Notes: generated by a model from the sequence alone, not told the origin. A stretch of 64,000 nt of DNA from Malania oleifera (GCF_029873635.1 NC_080421.1:248001-312000), one strand, 5' to 3'. Shown: positions 47,701 through 54,828, counted from the first letter of the stretch. Made by a program: numbers and translations.

Positions 47701-50700
47701 CTAGGCTTTTAAATTAAGCCCAAAAAATCCAGCGTCGGTCGACCTTTGGTCAACCGAAGTCAGGTTCGGTTTCTTACAGTCAGTCTATGGCCTTTTGAGC
47801 ATTTAAACCCTATCATGCATGTAGATGCATTATTACAGACCATATTAAATATTACAGACCCAAAAGAATAAATGCAAATACAATAAAGAGAGAGGTCTTC
47901 AATCTTTTGCTACTTCAGATGCCATATATGAATATGCCGGGAGTATGTGCTCTTTAAGGTCTTTCTGGTTTCCACTTCACCTTCATGTGTGTGTTCTAAA
48001 AGATTAACCTGTTCAAGTACTTAGGTACACACATTAGTAACATACAGTTTGTCATTATCAAAACTAGGGATCAGACTCAAAAAGTCAACAGCTTAGGTGA
48101 TAATGAAATTATATGGTTAACTAATTTATTTAATACAATTGTAAAAACTAAGAAAATGCCAAATGAATGGAGGAAAAGTACTTTAATACCTATATACAAA
48201 AATAAATGAGATATTCAAAATTGTAATAACTATCATGGAATTAAACTTATGAGTCATACGATGAAACTATGGGAAATGGTAGTTGAACAAAGATTGAGGT
48301 TAGAAATGAAGGTCTTAGAAAATCAATTTGGTTTTATGCCTGGAAGATCTACCACATAAGTTATTTATCTTTTAAGAAAATTAATGGAAAAGTTTAGGGA
48401 AAAGAAGGGAGATTTGCATATGATTTTTATTGATCTTGAGAAAGCATATGATAGGATACCTAGGGAAGTTCTGTGGTGGGTTTTAGAAAAAAGGGTATAT
48501 GTTGTAGGTATACTGATGTCATTAAGGATATGTACGATGGAGTAATGACTAGTGTAAGGACTATATATGGAGAAACTAGAGAATTTCCAATCACCATAGG
48601 TGTGCATTAAGGATCTGCTTTGAGTCCTTATCTTTTTGCTTTTGTGATGGACCAATTGACTGAGAGTATTCAAAAAGAGGTTCCATGGTGTATGTTGTTT
48701 GTAGATGATATTATATTAATTGATGAAATTAGGGACGTAGTAGAGGCTGAGTTAGAATTATGGAGAAAAGCTTTGGAATCTAGATGTTTTAGGATAAGTA
48801 GAAATAAGATAAAATATATGAAATGTAATTTTAGTAATGATAAGAGGAATATTTGGGACAAAGTTAAACTTGATGATGAAGAAATAAATAGAACTTGTTG
48901 ATTTTGATACCTTGGATCAATTATGCGTGCCAAAGTAGAAATTGAAAGTGATGTAATGCATAGAGTTAAAGTGGGTTGGGTAAAATGGAGAAGTGTTTCA
49001 AGTGTGCTTTGTGATCGTAGAATACCCTTAAAATTGAAATGGAAGTTTTATAGGAAAGCTATAAGACCAGCAATGCTATTATGGATCGGAATGTTGGGCG
49101 ATGAAGAAATATAATATCCAAAAAGTAAAAGTTGCCGAGATGAGAATGCTTAGATGAATGAGTGGTATAATATTGAAAGATAAATTAAGGAATGAACATA
49201 TTCATGATAAGTTAGGCGTAGCTCCTATAGAAGATAAGATAAGGGAGGGACGATTCAAATGGTATGGACACTTGCTTAAACATAAGCCACATAGTGCACC
49301 TGTGAGGAAGAGTGATTTAGTTATTATGGGGGGCAATAGAAGGGATAGGGATAGACCTAAAATAACTTTGGAGGAGATAGTGAGTAAAGATTTAATATCC
49401 TTAAATCTATCAAAAGAAATGGTCCATGATTATATAAATTGGTGAAAACTGATTCATATAGCTAACCCCACCTAGTGGGACTAAGGCTTGCACAAATGTA
49501 TTTTCTGAAGAAGCTATGAAGAAGTTAAATTTGGAAGTTAAGCTTCATCTTGAAATTGCTTGAGTGAATAATACCAACTTGAGGGTCCATGATCGCTGCT
49601 TACTTACCGTCAAGATTGGTTCCATTATGGAGTCACATTCTTTTGGGCCGACCATGGTTATTTGATAGAAAGGTGAAGCATGATGGGTATGGGAATTATC
49701 ATTCTCTCTCCATTGACAAAAAGAAGTATAAGTTGATGCCATTACAGTTTCTTCCACTCACCAAGTTGAAGCATACTGCTGGTTCCTTTCTTATGAAACG
49801 AGATGACTATTCATGGTGATGGACTCCTTGGTATTTTCCCCAAATCAACGGAGTCGAGTTCTTTCTGGAAGGAGGGAATTGATGTAGGATGAGAAGCAGC
49901 TATTTGGATGGATCATTTCGACCCAATTAGGAGGCCTATGTCAAAGAATAGGGTGAATGGTTTATTGGATCCAGAACCCAAATGTGCTTAGTTATTTAGT
50001 AGTTTAAGTATATGTGTGTAGTTGCTTGTATTAGGATTATTTATGTCGTGGGCTTTTTTGTAGTAATTGTATTCTGGGGGTATGCTTTTAATGTAATGTA
50101 GTCTTAGGGGTATGTTTGTAAGTTCACTTGTTTAGAGGTTTTCTTAAAAATAGTGTAAAAGCCATAATGCCTAGCAGTTGATGAATTTGAATTGAAGTGA
50201 GCGTGAGTTTTCCCCCTGGTATCTTCTCTTTCCTCCCTTCCTCTTCCCCTTCCTCTTCTAATTTCTCCATGGCTGCAGAGCCTTGATGCTGCCCCTGCAT
50301 TTGGGCATTACAGTGGTTGATGGATGTTAGTCGTTCAGAGGACAAGCTGAGTAGCTTTACTGGGAATTAAGTGGCAGCCGCAGGCTCTATTAAGGTTGAG
50401 GCTAAAAAAGAGGGGTATGCACACCTGATCCAACAGTACATTTTTTTTCAGCTGGTGCTGCCGCATGTGGAGAAATAGAAGAGCTTGTGAGGGTATAAAG
50501 TTGGCAGCCAATAGCATGTAGGAAAGTTGGATTAAAATATTGTTATTTTGAGTCAATGGCCGGCCTTCTCTGAATGGTGATGGCTGCAATTTATTTCATT
50601 GATTCTTTCCTCTAATTTTTTTGTTTGTACATCTCCCTGTATATATTATATCACAATTTGTTTTGTGCAGTGGCATTGCTGTATCCATGGTAATGAAGTA

Positions 50701-51907
50701 TGCTGACAATATTGTGAAGGTACACAGGCAATATTACTATGTATTTTGAAATGTATGATTTATTTCACTATTTATGTTGCATCCATATCAGGTGAAGGAA
50801 TCATGTTTAATTTCATGAGGAAATCATCGTGAAGTTTTGGCTTCAATTGACATTTATCTTTTCATCTATTAACCTTGAATGCTCTGTCAACTGCCACATT
50901 TGGTTGATGGCAGGATGTATATCCTAAGTGTCAACAATGTAGTGCTTCCATATTCAGCCCCAAAAAAAAAATGATCTATTTGTCTTGTATATTGCAGAGG
51001 CCATTCAGCATTAATATCCTGCATTTTCTACATATTCATCCTGCCACCCTATGTTGTGCAGGTATATTCCACTTCAGTGGCAATGCTTCTAACAGCAGTT
51101 GTTTCAGTGCTTCTATTTGGGTTTCATCTCTCCCTCGCTTTCTTCCTTGGATCGACGTAAGTGCCTTTCAGTTACAAGTCATAATATCTGTGTCATTTTA
51201 ATAAACACTGTTCATTGGATGGTGGAACACGATTGCATGAACCAGTTCTTCCTGCCTGTTTTGTATATATGGCTTTCTTGCTGTTGAGTACCAACTTGGC
51301 TAACCAATTTAGCACCAGCCAAAAAACATGGCAAAATATATGGATATGTTCATAATTATTGCTATACTAATCATTTTGAATAAAATTTTACTAGCTTAAG
51401 GATTATGATCTGTTAAAGCTTTGATGATATACATTGTTGACCCACAACCTAATAGCTTAAGCTTTTAGGTAAAGTGATATTCTAACATGGTATCAGAGCT
51501 GGTTAACAGGAGGTCCTGAGTTCTAGTTTTCTTGCTTGTATTTATTGTGTGGTGTTTAAAAAAATTATTCTATTTCCTATTATGGGTGTTATTTATCGTG
51601 TGTTTCTCTCTCCACATGCTGCTGGACTGCTCGTGCAGGAGAGTGTTAAAGCTTGATATACATTGTTAACCCACAACCTAACAGCTTAAGCTTTTAGGTT
51701 AAGTGGTATTCTAACATGATCATTATGCAAGTATCACACATACGAACGACACAGGAGAACAGCCTTTTGTGCTGCCTGGGAACATGTATCACATGTTGGG
51801 GTTGGTTATGATTCTTTATTATCCTAAATCAAGGTTTGTTGATTTGTATTTCCAGTGTGGTATCTGTGTCAATATACTTGCATTCTGTCGGGAAGCTGCA
51901 AAGATAG
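20018..51907 (+). CDS. CMP-sialic-acid-transporter-like nucleotide-sugar transporter, 15 exons
   Basis: Exons: 20018-20044, 20303-20363, 20457-20508, 20603-20714, 20931-21010, 21800-21875, 21980-22080, 22629-22700, 23022-23070, 23173-23214, 30708-30829, 31248-31307, 50671-50719, 51062-51156, 51856-51907. They join in frame to 349 codons plus TAG, and every intron is GT-AG. The product is a multi-pass (about ten helices) Golgi-type nucleotide-sugar antiporter of the SLC35A class. From memory of the family it closely resembles the Arabidopsis At5g41760/At4g35335 group and rice CSTLP1. Shared blocks include [40 protein letters not shown] and [17 protein letters not shown]. Plants lack clear sialic acid metabolism, so the natural substrate is uncertain. 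The length fits the family (about 340-350 aa). The start MEYKKLKD matches the family's MEYRKIKD start; the frame is open for 102 codons upstream, so a longer N-terminus cannot be excluded. Introns 10 (7.5 kb) and 12 (19.4 kb) are full of transposons, yet the coding exons look undamaged. Confidence 0.93.
23435..23567. repeat. Short repeat fragment rich in GGGTCA/TGACCCAT
   Basis: A segment with GGGTTGGGTCACTAGTGACCC and several ACCCATTTA phrases, interrupted at 23568 by the probable solo LTR and resuming as ACCTATTTACCCATTTAAC at 24720. A similar GGGTAAACCCATTTCAACCC segment lies at about 30515-30645 at the far end of the same intron. These look like remains of a small hAT-like non-autonomous element. 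The family assignment is weak. Confidence 0.4.
23568..24719. mobile_element. Probable solo LTR (1.15 kb) in intron 10
   Basis: The segment starts TGATGGGGATC and ends CCTACATCA, so its ends are short inverted repeats (TGATG..CATCA). It interrupts the ACCCATTT-rich repeat fragment. No polyprotein or clear target duplication is visible; the flanks are GACTT and AACCT. A solo LTR of an unassigned LTR retrotransposon is the best guess. Confidence 0.5.
24892..28045 (-). mobile_element. RTE-clade LINE in intron 10, minus strand, broken
   Basis: Read leftwards from about 28045, there is an N-terminal segment (27812-28042), then an apurinic endonuclease domain (about 27830-27000, with an [11 protein letters not shown]-like block). 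The reverse transcriptase follows (about 26600-25600, with [16 protein letters not shown] and ENQFGFM). The C-terminal region (24971-25507) carries [40 protein letters not shown] and a short 3' UTR. The 3' end carries a TTG/TTA-rich tail (24892-24930), as is usual for plant RTE LINEs. At about 3.15 kb it is close to full length, but frameshifts and stops split the ORF into several pieces, so it is inactive. Sister copies lie at 42819-43216 and 44393-49490. Confidence 0.9.
28198..28416 (+). mobile_element. Au SINE with target-site duplication
   Basis: The SINE proper (about 28223-28400) starts GGGTAGCCTAGTGTACAAAG and contains CTCCCGCGTATACGGGGTC, the tRNA-derived GAACCCGTGCCTCTAGGTCA box, and the end GCACCTAAGCTCCCCTTC. 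This is the Au SINE family, widespread in angiosperms. Flanks CATCCAATCACCTTCAT (28198-28214) and CATCCAGTCACCTACAT (28400-28416) match at 15 of 17 positions, an ageing target duplication. It is transcribed as part of intron 10. Confidence 0.9.
28433..29867 (+). mobile_element. TRIM-type LTR element with 73-bp LTRs, containing a hAT-like insertion
   Basis: Two direct 73-bp terminal repeats (28433-28505 and 29795-29867) start TGTTAAGGCTTGAT and end CTAACA. The left one is followed by TGGTATCGAAGC, a slightly changed tRNA-Met primer-binding site (28506). The right one is preceded by a purine run GCAGTGGGGAG. The whole is flanked by ATATA (28428-28432 and 29868-29872). Tiny LTRs, no coding capacity and a primer-binding site define a terminal-repeat retrotransposon in miniature. 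A 1,117-bp DNA transposon sits inside. A sister copy is at 51411-51716. Confidence 0.9.
28606..29722. mobile_element. Non-autonomous hAT-like transposon nested in the TRIM
   Basis: The ends read CATGGCTATC... and, on the opposite strand, CAAGGCTGTT..., imperfect inverted repeats. The flanks TTCCCAAT (28598-28605) and TTCTCAAT (29723-29730) are an 8-bp target duplication with one mismatch, as expected for hAT elements. Both ends have GGATC-rich subterminal sequence. No transposase is present. The middle contains a short open frame (28783-29136) without recognisable similarity. MULE origin is less likely because the duplication is 8 bp, not 9. Confidence 0.75.
29873..30707. other. End of intron 10
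   Basis: Intron sequence between the TRIM and exon 11. It contains the GGGTAAACCCATTTCAACCC-type repeat segment at about 30515-30645, ending GCCAACCCTA. No coding potential is recognised. Confidence 0.5.
30708..31307 (+). CDS. Transporter exons 11-12 (residues 225-285)
   Basis: Exon 11 (30708-30829) reads [20 protein letters not shown] and continues to DFDAVMN. Exon 12 (31248-31307) reads [20 protein letters not shown]. This is the loop and helix region between the two halves of the transporter. These two small exons are isolated between the two transposon-laden introns, 7.5 kb and 19.4 kb long. Confidence 0.93.
31546..31719 (-). mobile_element. 174-bp copia 3' LTR
   Basis: On the minus strand it starts TGTTAATTG right after the purine run and ends CCCAATTACTCAACA (TG..CA). 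Such short LTRs occur in some plant copia lineages. No partner LTR was found at the other end. Confidence 0.8.
32328..32674. mobile_element. Small insertion (347 bp) in the copia RNase H region
   Basis: CTCACAA occurs on both sides (32321-32327 and 32675-32681), and copia sequence continues on either side, so this is an insertion with a 7- or 8-bp target duplication. It is AT-rich with repeated ATTTCG/CGAAAT motifs in its right half (about 32500-32640). The ends do not show clear inverted repeats, so the class (probably a small non-autonomous DNA element) is uncertain. Confidence 0.6.
35301..36369. other. Unassigned intron 12 segment with short repeats
   Basis: No gene is recognised. It holds a 20-bp direct duplication (ATCCCAACATTCACATACTC, 35396-35437), a partly duplicated GCAGCCCCAARAAAGCAACAC block (35560-35680), and a (CA)n microsatellite (about 35679-35709). 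A G-run lies near 36300-36312. It may be the displaced 5' part of the copia element, but I see no gag or LTR. Confidence 0.4.
36370..37221 (+). mobile_element. L1-type LINE fragment
   Basis: Frames at 36452-36841 carry the region after the reverse transcriptase of plant L1 elements: a [10 protein letters not shown]-like block, then [20 protein letters not shown] and [13 protein letters not shown]. It continues in broken form to about 37150. Both ends are missing and the frame is interrupted. The gypsy-type element at 37227 inserted next to or into it. Confidence 0.75.
37445..37610. repeat. Left subterminal repeats of the hAT transposon
   Basis: About ten copies of CCGAATT, AACCGAA, GGTTAACC and related motifs in both orientations within 170 bp. 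The mirror cluster lies at 42055-42215. Clusters like these are the known transposase binding sites of hAT elements. Confidence 0.85.
38536..38650. repeat. (TA)n/(TG)n microsatellite
   Basis: Alternating ATATAT and TGTGTG tracts over about 115 bp. They lie immediately downstream (in transposase direction) of the end of the hAT transposase coding sequence. Confidence 0.85.
38660..40760 (-). pseudogene. hAT transposase (BED-finger, DAYSLEEPER/RICESLEEPER-like), disabled
   Basis: Reading leftwards from 40754: an N-terminal segment ([14 protein letters not shown]...), then a BED zinc finger (40544-40400, VWDHFTKF and [12 protein letters not shown]). The RNase-H-like core follows (40293-39667) with the catalytic aspartates in ISFTTDMW (about 40095) and TVDNASSND (about 39903). 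After a SYRWNSTY-like region (about 39620), the dimerization domain spans 38973-38660 ([33 protein letters not shown]). A TAA stop lies just before the BED finger (about 40547), and frameshifts lie near 40300, 39650, 39600 and 39370, so no full protein can be made. The domains are otherwise very well preserved, which implies loss of function fairly recently. The 5' exon or UTR may reach to about 41800. Confidence 0.9.
40930..41370 (-). mobile_element. RTE LINE fragment inside the hAT
   Basis: The minus strand encodes part of the RTE reverse transcriptase (41280-41150; a [20 protein letters not shown] block, then [17 protein letters not shown], the FADD-type catalytic site with a glycine in place of alanine) and continues past a small insertion to [10 protein letters not shown] (about 40950). 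It is a short fragment with stops. It is interrupted by a piece of Au SINE at 41078-41144. Confidence 0.8.
41078..41144 (-). mobile_element. Truncated Au SINE (about 67 bp)
   Basis: On the minus strand it reads GGGCAGCCTGGTGCACAAAG, then CTCCCGCGCATGCAGGGTCC and GGGGCGGACCACAATGGG. That is the 5' third of the Au SINE seen complete at 28223-28400. It splits the RTE fragment, so it arrived after it. Confidence 0.85.
41556..41690. repeat. GC-rich tandem repeat in the hAT 5' region
   Basis: Four to five copies of an ATGGCGAGGGCTAGGGCGACG-like unit of about 26-32 bp. It sits in the GC-rich stretch (41550-41950) that lies upstream of the transposase gene on the minus strand and may be its promoter or first exon. 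No protein of known type is encoded. Confidence 0.7.
42055..42215. repeat. Right subterminal repeats of the hAT transposon
   Basis: A dense cluster of AACCGAA, CCGAATT and CGGTTAA motifs that mirrors the cluster at 37445-37610. These are probable transposase binding sites. Confidence 0.85.
42819..43216 (+). mobile_element. 5'-truncated RTE LINE (3' end only)
   Basis: It starts abruptly at CGGAATGTTGGGCAATGAAG and encodes the LINE C-terminus ([34 protein letters not shown]). It ends with the conserved CCCCACTTAGTGGGACTAAGG followed by TTTTGTTGTTGTTG. Deep 5' truncation and a TTG tail are typical products of target-primed reverse transcription. It lies in the leader of the gypsy-type element. 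The host leader resumes on both sides as plain sequence without genes. Confidence 0.9.
43950..44392 (+). mobile_element. Gag remnant of the small gypsy-type element
   Basis: Short frames read [20 protein letters not shown], then blocks resembling the [10 protein letters not shown] and W..K parts of gypsy gag, in the order expected. The region is broken. The RTE LINE begins at about 44393, directly behind it. Confidence 0.65.
45913..48090 (+). mobile_element. Copia-type solo LTR with 5-bp target duplication
   Basis: A 2,178-bp unit with ends TGTTGGAATT and AGTCAACA (TGTTG..CAACA), flanked by GCTTA on both sides (45908-45912 and 48091-48095), splits the LINE reading frame. No internal domains are present, so it is a solo LTR. 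Copia-like assignment rests on the TGTTG..CAACA ends and a start phrase TGTATTCCCAAGAGGGGAGG common in plant copia LTRs. Orientation is inferred from that phrase. Palindromic TTCGGTCGACCGA-type motifs lie at 47220-47770. Confidence 0.88.
47220..47770. repeat. Scattered TTCGGTCGACCGAA-type palindromes in the copia LTR
   Basis: Variants include GTCGGTCGCCCGAA (about 47237), TTCGGTCGATCGTGAA (about 47456), ATTCGGTCGACCGAGA (about 47529), GTTCGGTCGGCC (about 47561) and CGGTCGACCTTTGGTCAACCG (about 47735). Their arrangement parallels the YTCGTCGACGAR array in the gypsy LTR at 16615-16838. Confidence 0.7.
49491..49881 (+). mobile_element. Protease-like remnant and 3' end of the small gypsy-type element
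   Basis: Frames such as [32 protein letters not shown] and [13 protein letters not shown] match the region around the retropepsin of plant gypsy polyproteins. It ends at the purine run GGAAGGAGGGA before the 3' LTR. No RT is present in this element. Confidence 0.7.
49882..50302 (+). mobile_element. 3' LTR of the small gypsy-type element
   Basis: A 421-bp LTR beginning TGATGTAGGATGAGAAGC, alignable throughout with 37227-37435 plus 42240-42449. The GGGCA duplication follows. The preserved collinearity of the two LTRs proves that the hAT inserted into the 5' LTR after the element's integration. Confidence 0.9.
50303..50670. other. End of intron 12
   Basis: Original intron or older repeat sequence between the nested element and exon 13. 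It includes a T-run at about 50441. I recognise nothing else before the TTTTGTGCAG acceptor. Confidence 0.5.
50671..51907 (+). CDS. Transporter exons 13-15 (residues 285-349)
   Basis: Exon 13 reads [16 protein letters not shown], exon 14 [20 protein letters not shown] then SLAFFLGS, and exon 15 [16 protein letters not shown] followed by TAG. The KYADN..K and S.A...T blocks are hallmark residues of SLC35A-type transporters. Intron 14 (51157-51855) carries a TRIM element. Confidence 0.93.
51411..51716 (+). mobile_element. Complete 306-bp TRIM element in intron 14
   Basis: Direct terminal repeats lie at 51411-51487 (77 bp) and 51644-51716 (73 bp), both TGTTAAAGCTT...TCTAACA. A perfect tRNA-Met primer-binding site TGGTATCAGAGC follows the left repeat, and a purine run GCAGGAGAG precedes the right one. 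A perfect 5-bp duplication TGATC flanks it (51406-51410 and 51717-51721). It is the same family as 28433-29867 and structurally complete. Confidence 0.95.
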
Positions 51908-52150
51908 TGCAACTGATCTGCCCACCTTGGCCATCTTCTCTCCGAGTGAGTAGTAGAGCTGCCTAATTTGGTGCATGTTATAAGAAGGGAAGGGATGTCA
52001 AATGTAATATAGGAGCACTGTGTAGTTTTTGACCTAATTTGGGTATTGAAGATTGATTGTTTCTAGCTTGTGCAATTTCATGAATGAGTTGGGAGCTTGA
52101 CTTAATTGGTTTTAGTTCTACTAATAAAGCTTTCTTTATTTTTATTTTTA
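51908..52150 (+). terminator. Transporter 3' UTR and probable poly(A) signal
   Basis: Sequence downstream of the stop codon contains AATAAA at 52123-52128 followed by a T-rich run (52136-52160), which fits a plant polyadenylation region. The actual cleavage site cannot be seen from the sequence. Confidence 0.5.
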
Positions 52151-52689
52151 TTTTTATTTTTCACATATGAGCAGTCTGATCTGATTTCAGTTTATTGGTT
52201 TGCTTGGCTGAATATCTGAGCCTTTTTTAATGGTTGATTGGTGTGTTAATGATTTGGAGTAGGCATATACATGTTTTGTCAAGGCTCCCCATTTTAAACT
52301 GACTAATTTTTTTCCTTATAGCAAAAGAAAATTTAATTTATGGGAGAAGAATTTTGGAAGGGGAGGATGAGACATCTACTGAAGAAAATTTGGAACAAAC
52401 CAGAAAAGTAACTAAAAACTAAAAAATTAACAAGCTAGCACATTCTTCGAAGCTCAATGAATTTCCTGGAAATTATTCCCTCTGAAAAATCCAAAACTAA
52501 TGCATTACAGTGATGCCGAATACTATATTTTATTCTAGACTAGCTCCCAAATTAATTTTTTTCTTAGATAATATCCGTGCATTACATTCCTTCGTATCTC
52601 CCATGAGGCTGCAAATAAGTCGCACCTTTATAAAGAAGCCCTTCCTTCTATCAATATTTAAAGAAATGCACCTTTATAAAGAAGCCCTT
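52151..52689. other. Intergenic region 3' of the transporter
   Basis: AT-rich sequence; includes a duplicated CACCTTTATAAAGAAGCCCT-like phrase (about 52623-52690). No gene is recognised. The right part may belong to the L1 remnant that follows. Confidence 0.4.
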
Positions 52690-54490
52690 CCTTCTATCAA
52701 TACTTAAGAAATGACTAATAAATCACTGGTAAATCTTCCATCCATGTAGGGGCAAACTCTCTCCCACAATGCCAAAAAGATTATTTCAAATCCTCCAGGG
52801 AAAATTAGTGTCAAAGGAGGTGAGAAGTGTCTCGGAGTTACTAAAATAAAACACCATACATTGAGAGGGGACCTTAAAAGTCATTAGTATTTATTTTATA
52901 AGGTACAAACAACCAAGTTAAAAGTCTTAATTTTTGGGGGAGCCTTGGCCTTTCATATAAAAGGAAAGAGCAGAAACGAAGAATTAGAATGAATCACGAA
53001 TTCGAAAAAAGATTTGCACAAATACACTCCCATTGATTCAAGGATCAAGAAAGAACACCCCTCCCCACAAAAGATTACTTCCATGCAATAAGGATAATAG
53101 ATAAGACAAGTCCTCCAACTCCCCATGGTTAAGAGGTCTCCAGAAATGGAGAGTTTAGGAAACCTTGAAAGGACTATAGATTGCCAAGAAAAAAAGATGT
53201 AGCTTTATTTTGCTTGCACTCAAATTGAAGGAAATAAGTGGACAAATCTACATTACCCAACTAGAGTCTCCAAAAGCGGATAAGTTATCCCCTCACCACG
53301 ACAAGTTGAGTGTGAGGGGTGAAGGAAGGATAAAATTGAGAAATAAATTTCTATGGACGCCTTAAAGAACATCTCAAATTAATATTGGTATCCCATCCAC
53401 TTTTACCAACCCAAACTTACTTCTTATAACTCTACGCTAATGAGAAGATTCTTCTAGAGGGAAGTACCATAGCTATATTTAGCAAAAAGAGTGGTATATC
53501 AAACACCAACTTACCTAGACCTAGGCATCTCCCCTTAGACCTACATGTCTTATCCCGTCTATCTAAATGATCCCTATAACCAACCACACCACACAATCAT
53601 ACATGGAGGCATATAATTTTTTCAAGCTTATTAGAAATCCTTGTTGGAATCTTAAAAATAGATAAAAAATAAAGCAAGAAGCTAGAGAGGCAGGCTGAAT
53701 CAGATTAATTCTTCCCCCAAAATAAAAAAAGAATCCCCTTCCACACATCTAGTCTCTTCAACACCCTTTCCACCATTAGGATCTAAAATTTGTTGCTCTA
53801 GGATTACCTCACCAAAGGAACCCTTAAGTCAAAGACCAATCTAGAATGCCAGACCCCATTTTAGTGACCAACTTCCTAATGCGCTCCCAAGTATATTCAA
53901 AGATATTGAACAACTCTTTCCCATATTAATTTTGAGACCAAACATTCTCTTGAAGATTTAGAGAATACCCAAAATTCTTCTGAAAGAGGGACTCTGATTA
54001 TCAAGGAAGAAAATAATATCATTAGCAAATTGGAGGTGGGTTATCACCAGTCCCTCTCTCCCTAATTCTAGGACTCTAACTACCCCCCTCTCCATAGCCC
54101 TATCCACCATTTTACTCAACCATTCAACCACAAGAACGAATAAGAAAGGGGATAAAAAGAATCTCCTTGTCTAATGCCCCTAGAAGCATTGAACTAGGAC
54201 TTAGGCTCATCATTTATGATCACCAAAAACCATTCGTTAGATAGATAGCTCTTTATCCAATGACACCAATGCTCACCAAAGCCCTTTCTTGCAAAGACGA
54301 TCTTAGAAGCTCCAACTAACTTTGTCGTAGGCTTTCTCAAATCTAATTTAAAAACAAACCCCCTTTTCTTATTCCTTCGACTATCCTCGACCACCTCATT
54401 GGCCACAACAATGGTATATACTATTTGCCTTCCCCCCCACAAGCACACTTTGGGCACTAAATATAGTGTTAGCAAACACCACACGCACCT
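52690..54490 (-). mobile_element. L1-type LINE remnant, minus strand
   Basis: On the minus strand, reverse transcriptase begins at about 54425 (GRQIVYTIVVANEVVEDSRR, GFVFKLD, then FARKGFGEHWCHWIKSYLSN). It continues through the post-RT region (SLFKIP-like block at about 53640, GLGKL block at about 53520) and a zf-RVT-like part towards 52740. The 5' part (endonuclease) is missing. Many stops and frameshifts. Confidence 0.75.
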
Positions 54491-54498
54491 ATTAGCTA

Positions 54499-54828
54499 AT
54501 TCACAAAGCACAAAGAATAATTAATCAAATTCGTGGACATTCTTACATAGAAACACTTATGATGCTAGAAATTATGCCCTATCAGACATCTTACCCAATT
54601 TTAAAATTGGTTTGTGCAACAACAAATGCTAGTCAAAATATGGGCAACAAAGTGGATTTAGCTATCAGTAAAGCTGAAGTAAAAGGTGGTACCCTCATAA
54701 AAAAATTAAAACCTCAGGCTCAAGGATATATTTATCCAACAAAAAGAACCACTTGTCATATAACTATTGTATTAAAAGGCATACGGTTATATGAAGAAAT
54801 AGGGTTAAAAAAATCTGAACAAATATAA
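54499..54828 (+). pseudogene. rpl22: Plastid rpl22 fragment (ribosomal protein L22)
   Basis: After a degenerate [15 protein letters not shown] start, the frame reads [20 protein letters not shown], then [20 protein letters not shown] and [15 protein letters not shown]. This is the C-terminal two thirds of plastid L22. The N-terminus is absent. In the nucleus it lacks a promoter and transit peptide, so it is not functional. Confidence 0.9.

Larger units (their letters stand above)
44393..49490 (+). mobile_element. RTE-clade LINE, near full length, split by a copia solo LTR
   Basis: The endonuclease domain runs 44427-45060 ([50 protein letters not shown]). The linker and early RT run 45379-45912. 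After the inserted LTR the RT resumes at 48096 ([37 protein letters not shown], and the catalytic [12 protein letters not shown] at about 48690). The C-terminus ends at 49445, followed by CCACCTAGTGGGACTAAGG. Without the insertion it is about 2.9 kb. Several stops and frameshifts make it inactive. The EN, RT and C-terminal parts are all more complete than in the intron 10 copy. Confidence 0.93.
37227..50302 (+). mobile_element. Small gypsy-type LTR element, hugely expanded by nested insertions
   Basis: LTRs of about 0.42 kb lie at both ends: 5' LTR 37227-37435 plus 42240-42449 (split by a hAT transposon), 3' LTR 49882-50302. Both start TGATGTAGGA. A 5-bp duplication GGGCA flanks the element (37222-37226 and 50303-50307). 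A primer-binding-like TATCAGAGC follows the 5' LTR, and a purine run GGAAGGAGGGA precedes the 3' LTR. Only gag (about 43950-44392) and a protease-like piece (about 49500-49880) are visible; no RT or integrase. By eye the LTRs are roughly 90% alike, so it is old. Nested inside are a hAT, two RTE LINEs and a copia solo LTR. Confidence 0.85.

Noticed and set aside
54559-54828. Intact-looking frame for ribosomal protein L22 as a nuclear rpl22 gene
   Set aside because: It lacks the N-terminus, a transit peptide and a promoter and is followed collinearly by decayed rps3, so it is plastid DNA debris rather than a functional transfer.
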